Assembly: GCA_031291415.1 (NCBI GenBank)
Contig: JARLJB010000357.1
Location: forward strand, 1 to 52,854
Reading direction: 5' to 3'
Length of the DNA stretch: 52,854 nucleotides
Source: Telmatospirillum sp.
GTDB taxonomy: Bacteria > Pseudomonadota > Alphaproteobacteria > Rhodospirillales > Magnetospirillaceae
Position numbers and translations under genes: made by a program. The notes beneath the pieces were generated by a model. That model saw only the letters and a list, made by a program, of their open reading frames with translations. It made no database searches and was not told the DNA's origin. Below, one piece after another: positions 25,859 through 33,758 of the stretch (position 1 is its first letter; each line of letters begins with the position of its first letter).

Positions 25859-25904
25859 GCGCCCATTGAGGGCGCAGCCAAGGGCCCGGAGGGCCCGCCC
25901 GGCG
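25859..25904 (+). repeat. intergenic hairpin-variable repeat, copy E, after msrA
   Basis: GCGCCC-attga-GGGCGC (25859-25875), AGCCAAGG, GGGCCC-gga-GGGCCC (25882-25896) and CGCCCGGCG (25896-25904). Same order of constant blocks as copies A and D with different hairpins. Likely also ends msrBA transcription. Confidence 0.6.
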
Positions 25905-26028
25905 AGGGCTATTGTTAAACAGCGTCACGCTTTGAAACATCGATAGTTGCCTTCACGGCTGGGGCCGGCGACAGTGACTCCGCAGAGCGTGGCGCCGGCA
26001 TTGCCGGCGCCGGAACGGAGTTCAGGTT

Positions 26029-27174
26029 TTGGTTGACAAGGTCTTCCCGCTGACGACTGCGCAAGCCCGTTCGATCTGGCTTCGGGCCCAGCGCCTCGAT
26101 ATATCGGCTCCGTTCGGTGAGGGCCCCGAAGCAACGAAACGCGCCGTCGAGCACCTGGGTTACGTGCAGATCGATACCATCAACGTGATCGAACGCTGCC
26201 ATCACCATATCCTTCACACCCGCATTCCGAGCTACAGCCGGGGGGATCTGGAACGGGCGCAATCGGTGGACAAGTCGGTCTTCGAATATTGGACGCATGC
26301 GCTGGCCTACGTTCCGATCACTGACTACCGTTTTTTCGTGCCAGCCATGGACCGCCGCCGGGAAGCGCCGCAGAGTTCCTTCACATCGGTGGAGGCCGAT
26401 GACTATGCCGCGCTGTTGCGGCGTATTGGCGAGGAAGGCGCGCTTTCGATTCGTGATTTCGACGACGATGTCCTGGTCGAAAAAACCCACCCCTGGGGTA
26501 GCCGCAAGCCCTCGAAACGGGCCTTGCGATTCGGCTTCCTCGTTGGCGATCTCGCCATCAGCAAGCGTACCGGCATGCTGAAAAGCTATGATCTGGCAGA
26601 CCGGCATTTCGGCTGGCAGCGACGTCCCCGACCGGCAACCGAGAAGCAATGCGCCGACTACCTCCTGCGCCGGGCGATCCGCTCGCAGGGTATCGTCAGC
26701 CTCGACTCCATCTGTTTCGGCAATTTGGCGGTGAAACCCCTGGTTTCCGGGGCGATCGACGCGGCGGTCCGGCGCCGGCGGCTCCTGCCCGTTCACGTGG
26801 AGGGCCAGGAGAGGATCCGATATTGGGCCGAGCCGGCCGTGCTGGATACAGCCGACGCGGTGCGAGTCGGTCAGATGGTTCATATCCTGTCGCCATTCGA
26901 TCCGCTCGTCATTCAACGCAAACGCCTCAAATTGCTCTTCGGCTATGAGCATCGCTTCGAGGCCTATGTTCCGGCAGACAAACGCGTGTTGGGTTATTTC
27001 GCATTGCCGGTGCTGATCGGCGACGAGATCGTCGCCGTCATCGACCTCAAGGCGGACCGGCAGGCCCGCCGGCTGCTGCTCCAGAAATGGACCTGGATCG
27101 CCGAAGAGCGTCAGGATCTCAAGCTGGCCATCGATGCGGAAATGACACGGTTCGAGCGCTTCCAGATATCGTGA
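26029..27174 (+). CDS. YcaQ-family winged-helix DNA glycosylase (crosslink repair)
   Basis: A 381-residue protein of the YcaQ/AlkX (HTH_42, DUF1006) family, bacterial glycosylases that unhook interstrand DNA crosslinks. Recognisable parts: QARSIWLRAQRLD, GYVQIDTINVIERCHHHILHTRIPSY near residues 44-70, EYWTHALAYVPI, and the C-terminal SPFDPLVIQRKRLKLLFGYEHRFEAYVPADKR. E. coli YcaQ relies on a QxQ-like segment; the equivalent here contains QID. The start is TTG at 26029 (no suitable ATG), with CGGAG and CAGG upstream; a slightly different start is possible. Confidence 0.83.
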   Translation: MVDKVFPLTTAQARSIWLRAQRLDISAPFGEGPEATKRAVEHLGYVQIDTINVIERCHHHILHTRIPSYSRGDLERAQSVDKSVFEYWTHALAYVPITDYRFFVPAMDRRREAPQSSFTSVEADDYAALLRRIGEEGALSIRDFDDDVLVEKTHPWGSRKPSKRALRFGFLVGDLAISKRTGMLKSYDLADRHFGWQRRPRPATEKQCADYLLRRAIRSQGIVSLDSICFGNLAVKPLVSGAIDAAVRRRRLLPVHVEGQERIRYWAEPAVLDTADAVRVGQMVHILSPFDPLVIQRKRLKLLFGYEHRFEAYVPADKRVLGYFALPVLIGDEIVAVIDLKADRQARRLLLQKWTWIAEERQDLKLAIDAEMTRFERFQIS

Positions 27175-27215
27175 TTCCCGGGCGCCATCATTTTGCCCCC
27201 TTGAATTCGATGCTA

Positions 27216-27247
27216 TTTCGATATATCTAATTGTCGTTATATCGAAA
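27216..27247. promoter_or_regulatory. predicted PadR (YqjI-like) operator
   Basis: TTTCGATATA (27216-27225) and TATATCGAAA (27238-27247) are perfect 10-bp inverted copies separated by 12 bp, 18 bp before the ferredoxin start. The unit ends with a PadR-family repressor gene, the obvious ligand of the site. Confidence 0.7.
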
Positions 27248-27265
27248 CTGCATCGGAACTAAATC

Positions 27266-27748
27266 ATGTTTCACTTTTCTATCGGCCGCCATCGTGGCTT
27301 CCGGCACCGGCACAGCGGCCGGTTCGATCGCCTTTTCCACCACGGCCGTCATCACCAGGACGACAACGCAAGGGTGAATCCGTCGGATCCGTCCGCATCA
27401 GCCGACCATCCATCGAACGGTGCGGCAGCCGACCGGACAATCCGTCTTTTCACTTGTGTCGGAAAATCTTGTCGCAACAACCAGGGAGGGCGCGCGCTGC
27501 TCGACGCCCTGCGACGCGAGATCGCCCTGTCCGGGCCCGAAGCCGCTTCCATTGATGTCGCCTCCTGCGGCTGCCTTGACCAATGCGACAAAGGACCTGT
27601 CGTGGTCGCCTGCCAGGGCACAGCAGCGCAGTCGTCCCACCCGCCGCGGGATATCCTGAACGATCCAATTCATCGACCGCTCGCGACCTTCTTCCATGTC
27701 ACGCCGGAAGAAGCCCGCCGCATCGTCGATGCCGTCATGAAGAAATGA
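27266..27748 (+). CDS. [2Fe-2S] thioredoxin-like ferredoxin with His-rich N-terminus
   Basis: A 160-residue protein in two parts. Residues 1-33 are crowded with His and Arg (FRHRHSG, FHHGRHHQDDN), a probable metal-binding tail. Residues about 57-158 form a thioredoxin-like [2Fe-2S] ferredoxin: Cys64-x4-Cys69 (LFTCVGKSCRNNQGG) and Cys103-x3-Cys107 (SCGCLDQCDKGPVVV), matching the family pattern, with extra Cys101 and Cys116. It is 15 bp ahead of the PadR regulator gene, whose product also starts with a His-rich tail. Role unknown; delivery or reduction of iron or nickel is a reasonable guess from the YqjI/YqjH precedent. Confidence 0.8.
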   Translation: MFHFSIGRHRGFRHRHSGRFDRLFHHGRHHQDDNARVNPSDPSASADHPSNGAAADRTIRLFTCVGKSCRNNQGGRALLDALRREIALSGPEAASIDVASCGCLDQCDKGPVVVACQGTAAQSSHPPRDILNDPIHRPLATFFHVTPEEARRIVDAVMKK

Positions 27749-27763
27749 GTTAGGAGAGCACAA

Positions 27764-28354
27764 ATGTTCAATTTCAGACTTAACCGTGACCAGAACGATG
27801 ATCACGATCACCGGCATGTCCGGGGCGATTTCTGGCCCGGCGGCGAGCATGGTCACGGTTTCGGGCGCGGCCATGGTTTCGGACGCGGCGGACGGCTTGG
27901 CCGCCTGTTCGCGCACGGCGACCTGCATTTCGTCATCCTGCATCTGATCGCCGAGAAACCACGGCACGGCTACGAAATTATCAAAGCCGTCGAAGAAATG
28001 GTCGGCGGCACCTACAGCCCCAGCCCCGGAACCATTTATCCGGCCCTGACCATGTTGGAAGAGCAGGGATATGTCACGGTCGAACCCGGCGAAGGCAGCA
28101 AAAGGCTCTATGCCATAACCGGAGAAGGCAAGGCCTATCTCGACCTCAACCATGCGGCCGTCAACGCCTTGCTGGCGCGCATGGAGCAAGCCAATGCGCA
28201 GGGGGCCGATCCGGCGCCGCAGATCATCCGCGCCGTCGAAAATCTAAAACTGGCCCTGCGGTTGCGGCTGACCCGCGGCTCCCTGACCGAGGATCAGATC
28301 CGCGCCGTGACGGAGGCTTTGGACCGCGCTGCCGGTGAGATCGAACGGAGCTGA
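27764..28354 (+). CDS. YqjI-like PadR-family metal-responsive repressor
   Basis: A 196-residue regulator. Residues 1-45 are a Asp/His/Gly-rich extension (DDHDHRH, GEHGHGFGRGHGFGRGG) like that of E. coli YqjI, where it binds nickel or iron. The PadR winged helix follows: HGDLHFVILHLIAEKPRHGYEIIKAVEEMVGGTYSPSPGTIYPALTMLEEQGYVTV; the C-terminal dimerisation helices (TEDQIRAVTEALDRAAGEIERS) also align with YqjI. YqjI represses the ferric reductase yqjH; here the likely target is its own operon with the ferredoxin. AGGAGA precedes the ATG. Confidence 0.88.
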   Translation: MFNFRLNRDQNDDHDHRHVRGDFWPGGEHGHGFGRGHGFGRGGRLGRLFAHGDLHFVILHLIAEKPRHGYEIIKAVEEMVGGTYSPSPGTIYPALTMLEEQGYVTVEPGEGSKRLYAITGEGKAYLDLNHAAVNALLARMEQANAQGADPAPQIIRAVENLKLALRLRLTRGSLTEDQIRAVTEALDRAAGEIERS

Positions 28355-28434
28355 CGATCATGGATGGCTGGATTCGGAAAAGATTGCGGAGTCCTGGGCA
28401 ACGGTGAGCGGTTCCGATCACTGCGAATTTGGTG

Positions 28435-29334
28435 TCAAAGCGCCTTGGCTGTGGAAACGACGAGATCGCGAAGCCAGCGATGGGCGGGATGACGGTCCAA
28501 CCGCTTGTGCCACTGCATCACCGTTCTGACGCGTGGCGATTCGCAGGGCAGTTCGCAAATCTGCAAAGGATGATTGCGCACGAACTCCTGGGCGATTCGG
28601 CGGCTAAGCGTTGCCACCAGATCCGATCGAACCAGAATTTGTGCTGCCGAAAGATAGGGGGCCCGCAGGGTTATGCGACGCGTCAGCCCCTGCTCGTCGA
28701 ACCAACGATCGAAAAAGCTTGTGTCGTCACCGCTCGACGACACTTCGAGATGGGGAAAGGCGGCGACCGACTCGGCTGAAAGGCTGTCCGACGCCGCCGG
28801 ATGCCCATGCCGCATCACCATGACGAAGGATTCATCGAGCAATGGCGCCGTGACGAACCGCTCGCCGAGGTTGTGCGTGCCGCCGAGCGTCAGGTCGAGA
28901 TCGCCATGGTCAAGCCGGTCGGCAACGTCCAATGTTCCGCTTGGTCGCAGATCGAGAAAGACGTTGGGCGCCACTGCCATGACCTTGGCGACCAGTTGTG
29001 GCGCGATGACGACCGCGACGTAATTGTTGACGCCGAGCACGAAGCGCTTGTCGGACGAAGCCGGATCGAACCGGGCTGGTTCAAGAACAATCGCCATCTC
29101 CGCCAGTGCGTTGCGCAACGGTTGGGCCAGCATTTCGGCTAACGGTGTCGGCACCATGCCCGATGGCGTGCGGACAAACAGGTCATCCTTGAGCATATGG
29201 CGCAGTCGGTTGAGGGCGTGACTCATTGCCGGTTGGCTCAGGCCGACGCGCTTTCCCGCGCGGGTCACGCTGCGCTCCTGCATCACCGCGTCGAATACGG
29301 TCAGGAGGTTGAGATCGAAGGACGCCAAATTCAT
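28435..29334 (-). CDS. LysR-family transcriptional regulator (NodD/SyrM-like group)
   Basis: A 299-residue LysR regulator: N-terminal winged helix (FDLNLLTVFDAVMQERSVTRAGKRVGLSQPAMSHALNRLR) and a two-lobed effector domain. The spelling of the HTH region and DLFVRTPSGMVPTPLAEML resemble the NodD/NahR/SyrM branch that senses aromatic or related small molecules. The start is uncertain: 29334 gives the usual LysR N-terminus, while in-frame ATGs at 29364 and 29385 (the last with a better AAGAGAAG) would add up to 17 residues. Divergent from the 84-residue exported protein. Confidence 0.85.
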   Translation of the reverse strand: MNLASFDLNLLTVFDAVMQERSVTRAGKRVGLSQPAMSHALNRLRHMLKDDLFVRTPSGMVPTPLAEMLAQPLRNALAEMAIVLEPARFDPASSDKRFVLGVNNYVAVVIAPQLVAKVMAVAPNVFLDLRPSGTLDVADRLDHGDLDLTLGGTHNLGERFVTAPLLDESFVMVMRHGHPAASDSLSAESVAAFPHLEVSSSGDDTSFFDRWFDEQGLTRRITLRAPYLSAAQILVRSDLVATLSRRIAQEFVRNHPLQICELPCESPRVRTVMQWHKRLDRHPAHRWLRDLVVSTAKAL

Positions 29335-29420
29335 GACGTGAATGTGTGTGTGAAGAGAATGCATTTCAAGAATGGGATTGCTCATCCCATGTCTTCTCTT
29401 GCGGAGATTGTTCCGCGTTG

Positions 29421-29440
29421 ATGGAGAATGATGGAGAATG
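29421..29440 (+). repeat. 10-bp tandem duplication over a ribosome-binding site
   Basis: ATGGAGAATG occurs twice in direct succession, duplicating the GGAG ribosome-binding site and an ATG directly ahead of the MMMK start of the next gene. Confidence 0.7.
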
Positions 29441-29692
29441 ATGATGAAGGTTATTACCGCGTTTGCCGTGGCGATGTTTGTGGCGATGCCCGCTTTCGCG
29501 CAGACTGTCGCCAGTGGCCAGGACATCGAGAGCATTTATGCAAACGAGGGCGCCATTGCCGCCGACCAGGCGATCCGGGCCACCGATCAAGCCCGGAGCA
29601 ACGCCGAGCAGCAACAGATTGCGGCAACGTCACAGGCCGAGCCCAGCCAGACCGGCACGGGACCGTACATCGACTACAATCCCATGAACTAA
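29438..29692 (+). CDS. small exported protein of unknown function
   Basis: An 84-residue protein with a clear signal peptide (KVITAFAVAMFVAMPAFA, cleaved before QTVASG). The mature part of about 62 residues is rich in Ala, Gln, Ser and Thr, with a helical stretch (EGAIAADQAIRATDQARSNAEQQQIAAT) and a tail ending GPYIDYNPMN. No cysteine. I do not recognise a family. Three ATG codons in a row make the exact start ambiguous by one or two residues. It is divergent from the LysR gene and ends before a strong hairpin, so it is a monocistronic unit possibly controlled by that regulator. Confidence 0.65.
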   Translation: MMMKVITAFAVAMFVAMPAFAQTVASGQDIESIYANEGAIAADQAIRATDQARSNAEQQQIAATSQAEPSQTGTGPYIDYNPMN

Positions 29693-29736
29693 TATCCGAC
29701 CAAGGTCGCCGGAACGAAAAACGGCATCGGGTCGAT

Positions 29737-29772
29737 ACCAACGGCCATAAGTCCTGATTTATGGCCGTTGGT
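29737..29772 (+). terminator. 14-bp stem-loop terminator of the small exported protein gene
   Basis: ACCAACGGCCATAA (29737-29750) and its exact reverse complement (29759-29772) enclose an 8-base loop. A T-rich CCCTTTTATC follows about 14 bp later. Confidence 0.65.
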
Positions 29773-29784
29773 CGATCGGCATAA

Positions 29785-30813
29785 ACCCTTTTATCAAAGA
29801 GACTGGATTTTCGCCCACACCACATCTTCAACCGGAATTCCCAGAACTCGTCCGTGCTGCGCTTACGCCACGCAACTGGCGAGTGGCGGGGCCTCCTCAT
29901 CGGCATGACCGAATCCAACTTCGAAGATCATGAAGCCGGGGTCGAGAGCGTCGAGTTCAACAACTCGATCGGTCGGGCCAACGGCATCCGCCAGTCGATG
30001 GTTCAGTATCAGCATCTGCTCGGCCCGGGACGGTTGTCGGTGGCGCTCGAAAGTCCTACGGGAGACTTCAAGGGTTCGGATCAGCCGGCACTCAATACCG
30101 GCATGAACACAATCAGCACGAATGTTCAGGACAAGGTGCCGGATTTCACGGCAGCTTATATGTATAAGGACAGCTGGGGACATGTCCAGGTCATGGGTGT
30201 GGCCCGCGATCTTTCCGTCGATACCGGCGGCGCCGCTTCGGCGAATTCGACGGTCACCGGCGGCGCCAAAATCCAGGGTGAAGGCTCGGCATTTGCCGGC
30301 GGTGGCGGTATTTCCGCACTGATCTTCACCAATAAAGTCGATGGAAAAGATAACTATATCACCGCCCAATTCGAGGGCGGCGACGGAATTGGACGTTATA
30401 TCCAGGGAATTGATACGGGAAGCCAAGCTGGATATTTCAACAATGCAACCCGCGTTCTCCATACCGAAGCAGCCTACGGCTTTACGGTCGCCTATCGGAA
30501 TTGGTGGAGTTCGACGTGGCGTACAAACATCATTTATGGCCACACCCATGCGTCCAACTTCTCCGCGATGGACACGGCCGACGTGACGACAAACCCGAAC
30601 CGCTCGCTCGACAATGTCTACGTCAACTTGATCTGGAACCCGGCGCCGCAAATCCAGATGGGTCTCGAATATGTTCTTGGTCATCGCATCGCCGATGGCC
30701 CGACATCGACGGCGGTGTCGAAAGTCTCCGCCACAACGGCACCCGGAGCGACGTCAGTCAAGAATGAAGCCTGGGGCAACCGTATCCAGTTTGCCACTCA
30801 GTACAATTTTTAG
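29785..30813 (+). pseudogene. DcaP-like outer-membrane porin lacking its N-terminus
   Basis: The frame from 29785 to the stop at 30811-30813 encodes a beta-barrel of the DcaP-like trimeric porin family: SSVLRLRHATGEWRGLLIGMTESNFEDHEAGVESVEFNNSIGRANGIRQ, then alternating strands and a terminal phenylalanine (FATQYNF). Intact family members are about 100 residues longer at the N-terminus, with signal peptide, coiled coil and first strands. Here the frame is closed by a stop at 29782, the porin-like sequence reaches back only to about 29800, and the hairpin of the preceding gene ends at 29772, so there is no room for the missing part. The first possible start is GTG 29854, without signal peptide. 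It reads as a 5'-deleted remnant, although the rest is free of stops. Confidence 0.7.
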
Positions 30814-30929
30814 CTAACGGAAGACGGCACCTGGCCACCATCGGACGATGGCGGCCAGGATTGCCCTATTGGAAAGAACGATGCCGGTTCCACGGCCAAA
30901 ATTCGCGGCATCGGCACAGCAAAGGTTGG

Positions 30930-31976
30930 ATGAAACAAATGAAAGCCTGTGTCCTTTATGGGGCGGGAGACCTTCGCCTAGAGGAAAGATCAACCCCTTC
31001 ATTGGGCGAGCACGACGTAAAAGTCCACGTTCGGGCCGGAGGAATTTGTGGCAGTGATCTCCACTATTTCTCCCAAGGCCGGGTTGGCGACTTCGTCATT
31101 CGCGAACCTCTGATTCCGGGGCACGAGGTCGCCGGCGAGGTCGAAGCAGTTGGATCGGGTGTGGCTGGCCTGCAGCCCGGCGACAAGGTTGCGATTCACC
31201 CCGGCCGCAGCTGTGGCCGCTGCCGCCCCTGTCGCGAAGGGCGACCAAATCTGTGCCAGGCCGTCTTCTACATGGGCAGCGCCAGCAAATTTCCTCATAT
31301 GCAGGGTGGATTTTGCCAGTTCATCGTAGCCGACGAAACCCAGTGTCACAAGGTGGCCAAGGATATCGATCTCGCCCTGCTCGCCCTGGCCGAACCTCTG
31401 TCGGTTGCCCTTCATGCGGCAAACCGCGCCGGCAATCTGATGGGGAAAAGGGTCCTGATCACCGGAGCGGGCCCCATCGGCCAACTGGTACTGATGGCGG
31501 CGAGGCGCGGTGGCGCGGCCGAAGTGACGGTCACCGATCTTTTGGATTCATCGCTGACCACGGCTCGCAAACTGGGAGCACACGACACCGTCAATATTGC
31601 GACATCGCCAGATGCTCTCGATGAGAAAACGGCAAGTTTCGGCGGCTTCGATGTGGCATTCGAGGTATCGGGTGCCGCGCCGGCCTTGAACAGCGCGATT
31701 ACCAGCGTTCATCCAGGCGGCACCATCGTTCAAGTCGGCTCCCTGCCCGCCGGCCCCTCTCCCATCATTGCCAACCGGATTATGGCCAAGGAACTCGATC
31801 TGCGTGGCGCCTTCCGTTTCGGCAATGTCTTCGCTGACGCGGTTGCCTGCATCGAAAAAGGCGTTATCGACGTCGCGCCACTCCGGACCGCGGTTGTTCC
31901 GATGGCCAAGGCGAAAGAAGCCTTCGAGATGGCCGGAGACCGCAGGAATCACCTGAAAGTCGTCATCGAATTCTGA
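30930..31976 (+). CDS. zinc-dependent alcohol dehydrogenase, L-idonate 5-dehydrogenase-like
   Basis: A 348-residue medium-chain dehydrogenase. Catalytic zinc ligands are in GGICGSDLHYFSQGRVGDF (Cys, His) and GHEVAGEVE (Glu); structural zinc cysteines are in GRSCGRCRPCREGRPNLC; the Rossmann motif is ITGAGPIGQLVL. The order and the GRVGDFVIREPLIPGHEVAG stretch fit L-idonate 5-dehydrogenase (IdnD) and related polyol dehydrogenases converting a secondary alcohol to a ketone with NAD(P). ATG at 30930 follows AAAGG at short distance; ATG at 30939 is the alternative. Two binding-protein genes follow on the same strand, the first after 46 bp. Confidence 0.85.
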   Translation: MKQMKACVLYGAGDLRLEERSTPSLGEHDVKVHVRAGGICGSDLHYFSQGRVGDFVIREPLIPGHEVAGEVEAVGSGVAGLQPGDKVAIHPGRSCGRCRPCREGRPNLCQAVFYMGSASKFPHMQGGFCQFIVADETQCHKVAKDIDLALLALAEPLSVALHAANRAGNLMGKRVLITGAGPIGQLVLMAARRGGAAEVTVTDLLDSSLTTARKLGAHDTVNIATSPDALDEKTASFGGFDVAFEVSGAAPALNSAITSVHPGGTIVQVGSLPAGPSPIIANRIMAKELDLRGAFRFGNVFADAVACIEKGVIDVAPLRTAVVPMAKAKEAFEMAGDRRNHLKVVIEF

Positions 31977-32022
31977 ACAGTTCCGTTCCCAGAAAGAAAA
32001 TTGCAAATCAGGAGAGCAACAA

Positions 32023-32784
32023 ATGTCGCCACGATTGAAACCAATATTGGCGTGCCTACTGATTCTGCCGATCGCTTTGGCCTGCCGCGCCGCCTGTGCC
32101 GATACCCTGGTTCTTGCCGCCGCCGACAGCCGGCCGACAGCATTCCTCACCGACGGCAAACCGACCGGCATCCTGGTCGATCTCGTTACCGAAGCCTATC
32201 GGCGGGCAGGACATTCGGTCGATATCAAGTTGATGCCTTGGGCGAGGTGTCTGGAAGAAGCCAAGACAGGAGGAGTGGATGGTATCTTTTCGAGCTTCAA
32301 ACTGCCAGAACGCGAAGAGTTTTTAGCATTTCCGAAAGAGGCACTGACCACGCAGGTCATCTCGTTTTTCGCCCGTCAGGACTCCACTCTGACCTTTGAC
32401 GGAAATCTCAGCCCACTGAAGGACACCATGATCGGCGTGATCACGGGGACCAGCTATGGCGCCACATTCGATACCGCTGTCAAAAACAAGACATTGCAGA
32501 ATATCGATCCAACCAACACCGTCGAGAGCAATCTGAAGAAACTGGCGGCGGGTCGGGTCGCGCTCATTCCCAGCTACAACTACGTCGCTTTGGACATGGC
32601 GAAGAACCTCAACCTGCTGTCACAGATCAAGGAGCTCTCTCCGCCGCTGCAATCCATGCCCAGCTACCTGGCCTTCACCAAGGTTCGCGACTTGAAAAAG
32701 ATGTCGGAGGCCTTCGACACGGCTCTGATATCGATGAAGCAAGACGGAACTTATGACCGGATTGTTGCCAAATACACGCATTAG
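32023..32784 (+). CDS. family 3 solute-binding protein (amino-acid-type)
   Basis: A 253-residue exported protein: signal peptide (residues 1-26, ending RAACA), then the SBP_bac_3 type 2 periplasmic fold (LVLAAADSRPTAFLTDGKPTGILVDLVTEAYRRAGHSVDIKLMPWARCLEEAKTGGVDGIFSSF). It binds an amino acid or similar small solute; lack of adjacent permease genes leaves the ligand open, and a role presenting a signal to a chemoreceptor is possible. AGGAG lies ahead of the start. The upstream dehydrogenase gene is 46 bp away, so they may be cotranscribed. Confidence 0.82.
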   Translation: MSPRLKPILACLLILPIALACRAACADTLVLAAADSRPTAFLTDGKPTGILVDLVTEAYRRAGHSVDIKLMPWARCLEEAKTGGVDGIFSSFKLPEREEFLAFPKEALTTQVISFFARQDSTLTFDGNLSPLKDTMIGVITGTSYGATFDTAVKNKTLQNIDPTNTVESNLKKLAAGRVALIPSYNYVALDMAKNLNLLSQIKELSPPLQSMPSYLAFTKVRDLKKMSEAFDTALISMKQDGTYDRIVAKYTH

Positions 32785-32795
32785 AACGCAAAGGC

Positions 32796-32827
32796 AGAAG
32801 TTCTAACCGGCATTGGCTAGAACTTCT
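32796..32827 (+). terminator. hairpin after the first binding-protein gene
   Basis: AGAAGTTCTA (32796-32805) and TAGAACTTCT (32818-32827), perfect 10-bp stem with a 12-base loop. It ends or attenuates transcription between the two binding-protein genes. Confidence 0.55.
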
Positions 32828-32911
32828 ACCTTAAACCTTCGCTATAACTATTTGACATAGGAAGACTATATCCAGTTAACATTCCCATCCATCAGTAAAG
32901 AGGATTACGCC

Positions 32912-33757
32912 ATGAAATTCAGTCATCTTGTATCGACATTGTGTTTATCGATATTGTGCACCGGATTTACCTCCTCCGCTTTTGCTGATCAACTTCAAGA
33001 CCTGAAAACTCGCAACGAACTGCGTTGCGGTCTCAAGACCGGCGTGGCCCCGTTCGCCTCTGTCGATCCCGCATCCGGTGCCGTGGTCGGCCTGGATGTC
33101 GACTTATGTCGAGCCGTCGGCAAGACGATGGGATTTCCGGCAACCCTGACACAACTATCCGTCGAAGAACGCATTACGGAACTCAAACCTGACGGTCGTG
33201 TTGATCTCGTTGTTGCAAATCTTGCATATACGAAATCACGCGCGAGATTAATCGATTACAGCGACGCTTATTACATGACGAAAGAAGTTCTTCTGGTAAA
33301 AAAAGCCGATGCAGGACGTCCATTGAAGAGTTTCAACGGACAAAAGATAAGTGCGGCCAAAGGCTCGACCTCGGAGCAATCGATTGGACTGCAGCACGGA
33401 ATAGCTGTTTCATTTTACGACGCCAATGAAGCTTTGCTGGCACTGAAAAAGGGAGAAGTCGTCGGGTTTGTCAGCAACATGATGTCCGCTTTGAATTACG
33501 TTACAGAATCAAAAGGCACCTCCGACGAACTGGCAATTGTCTCGGAACCAATGGTCTATGAGCCTATCGGCATCGGTCTGCGGAAAAACGAACCGGCTTT
33601 CGCAACTGCGATTAACAGGGCTCTCGTCGAGATCGAGCACTCAGGAGAGTTGGCGAAAATCTGGAACAAATGGCTGGGGCCGAATACCCAATATGGCATT
33701 CCGCGAACCGACAAAGTGACACCCATCAATGATCTGAAATTCGACCCGATGGAGTAA
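32912..33757 (+). CDS. family 3 amino-acid ABC transporter substrate-binding protein
   Basis: A 281-residue exported protein: signal peptide (residues 1-25, ending SSAFA), then a classic SBP_bac_3 domain: RCGLKTGVAPFASVDPASGAVVGLDVDLCRAVGKTM with the substrate Arg/Asp region, VANLAYTKSRARLIDYSDAYY, and AKIWNKWLGP at the end. This resembles glutamate/aspartate- or general polar-amino-acid-binding proteins. No permease follows: the next gene is convergent, one base from the stop. The gene is visibly more AT-rich than its neighbours, suggesting separate acquisition. Confidence 0.87.
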   Translation: MKFSHLVSTLCLSILCTGFTSSAFADQLQDLKTRNELRCGLKTGVAPFASVDPASGAVVGLDVDLCRAVGKTMGFPATLTQLSVEERITELKPDGRVDLVVANLAYTKSRARLIDYSDAYYMTKEVLLVKKADAGRPLKSFNGQKISAAKGSTSEQSIGLQHGIAVSFYDANEALLALKKGEVVGFVSNMMSALNYVTESKGTSDELAIVSEPMVYEPIGIGLRKNEPAFATAINRALVEIEHSGELAKIWNKWLGPNTQYGIPRTDKVTPINDLKFDPME

Positions 33758-33758
33758 A

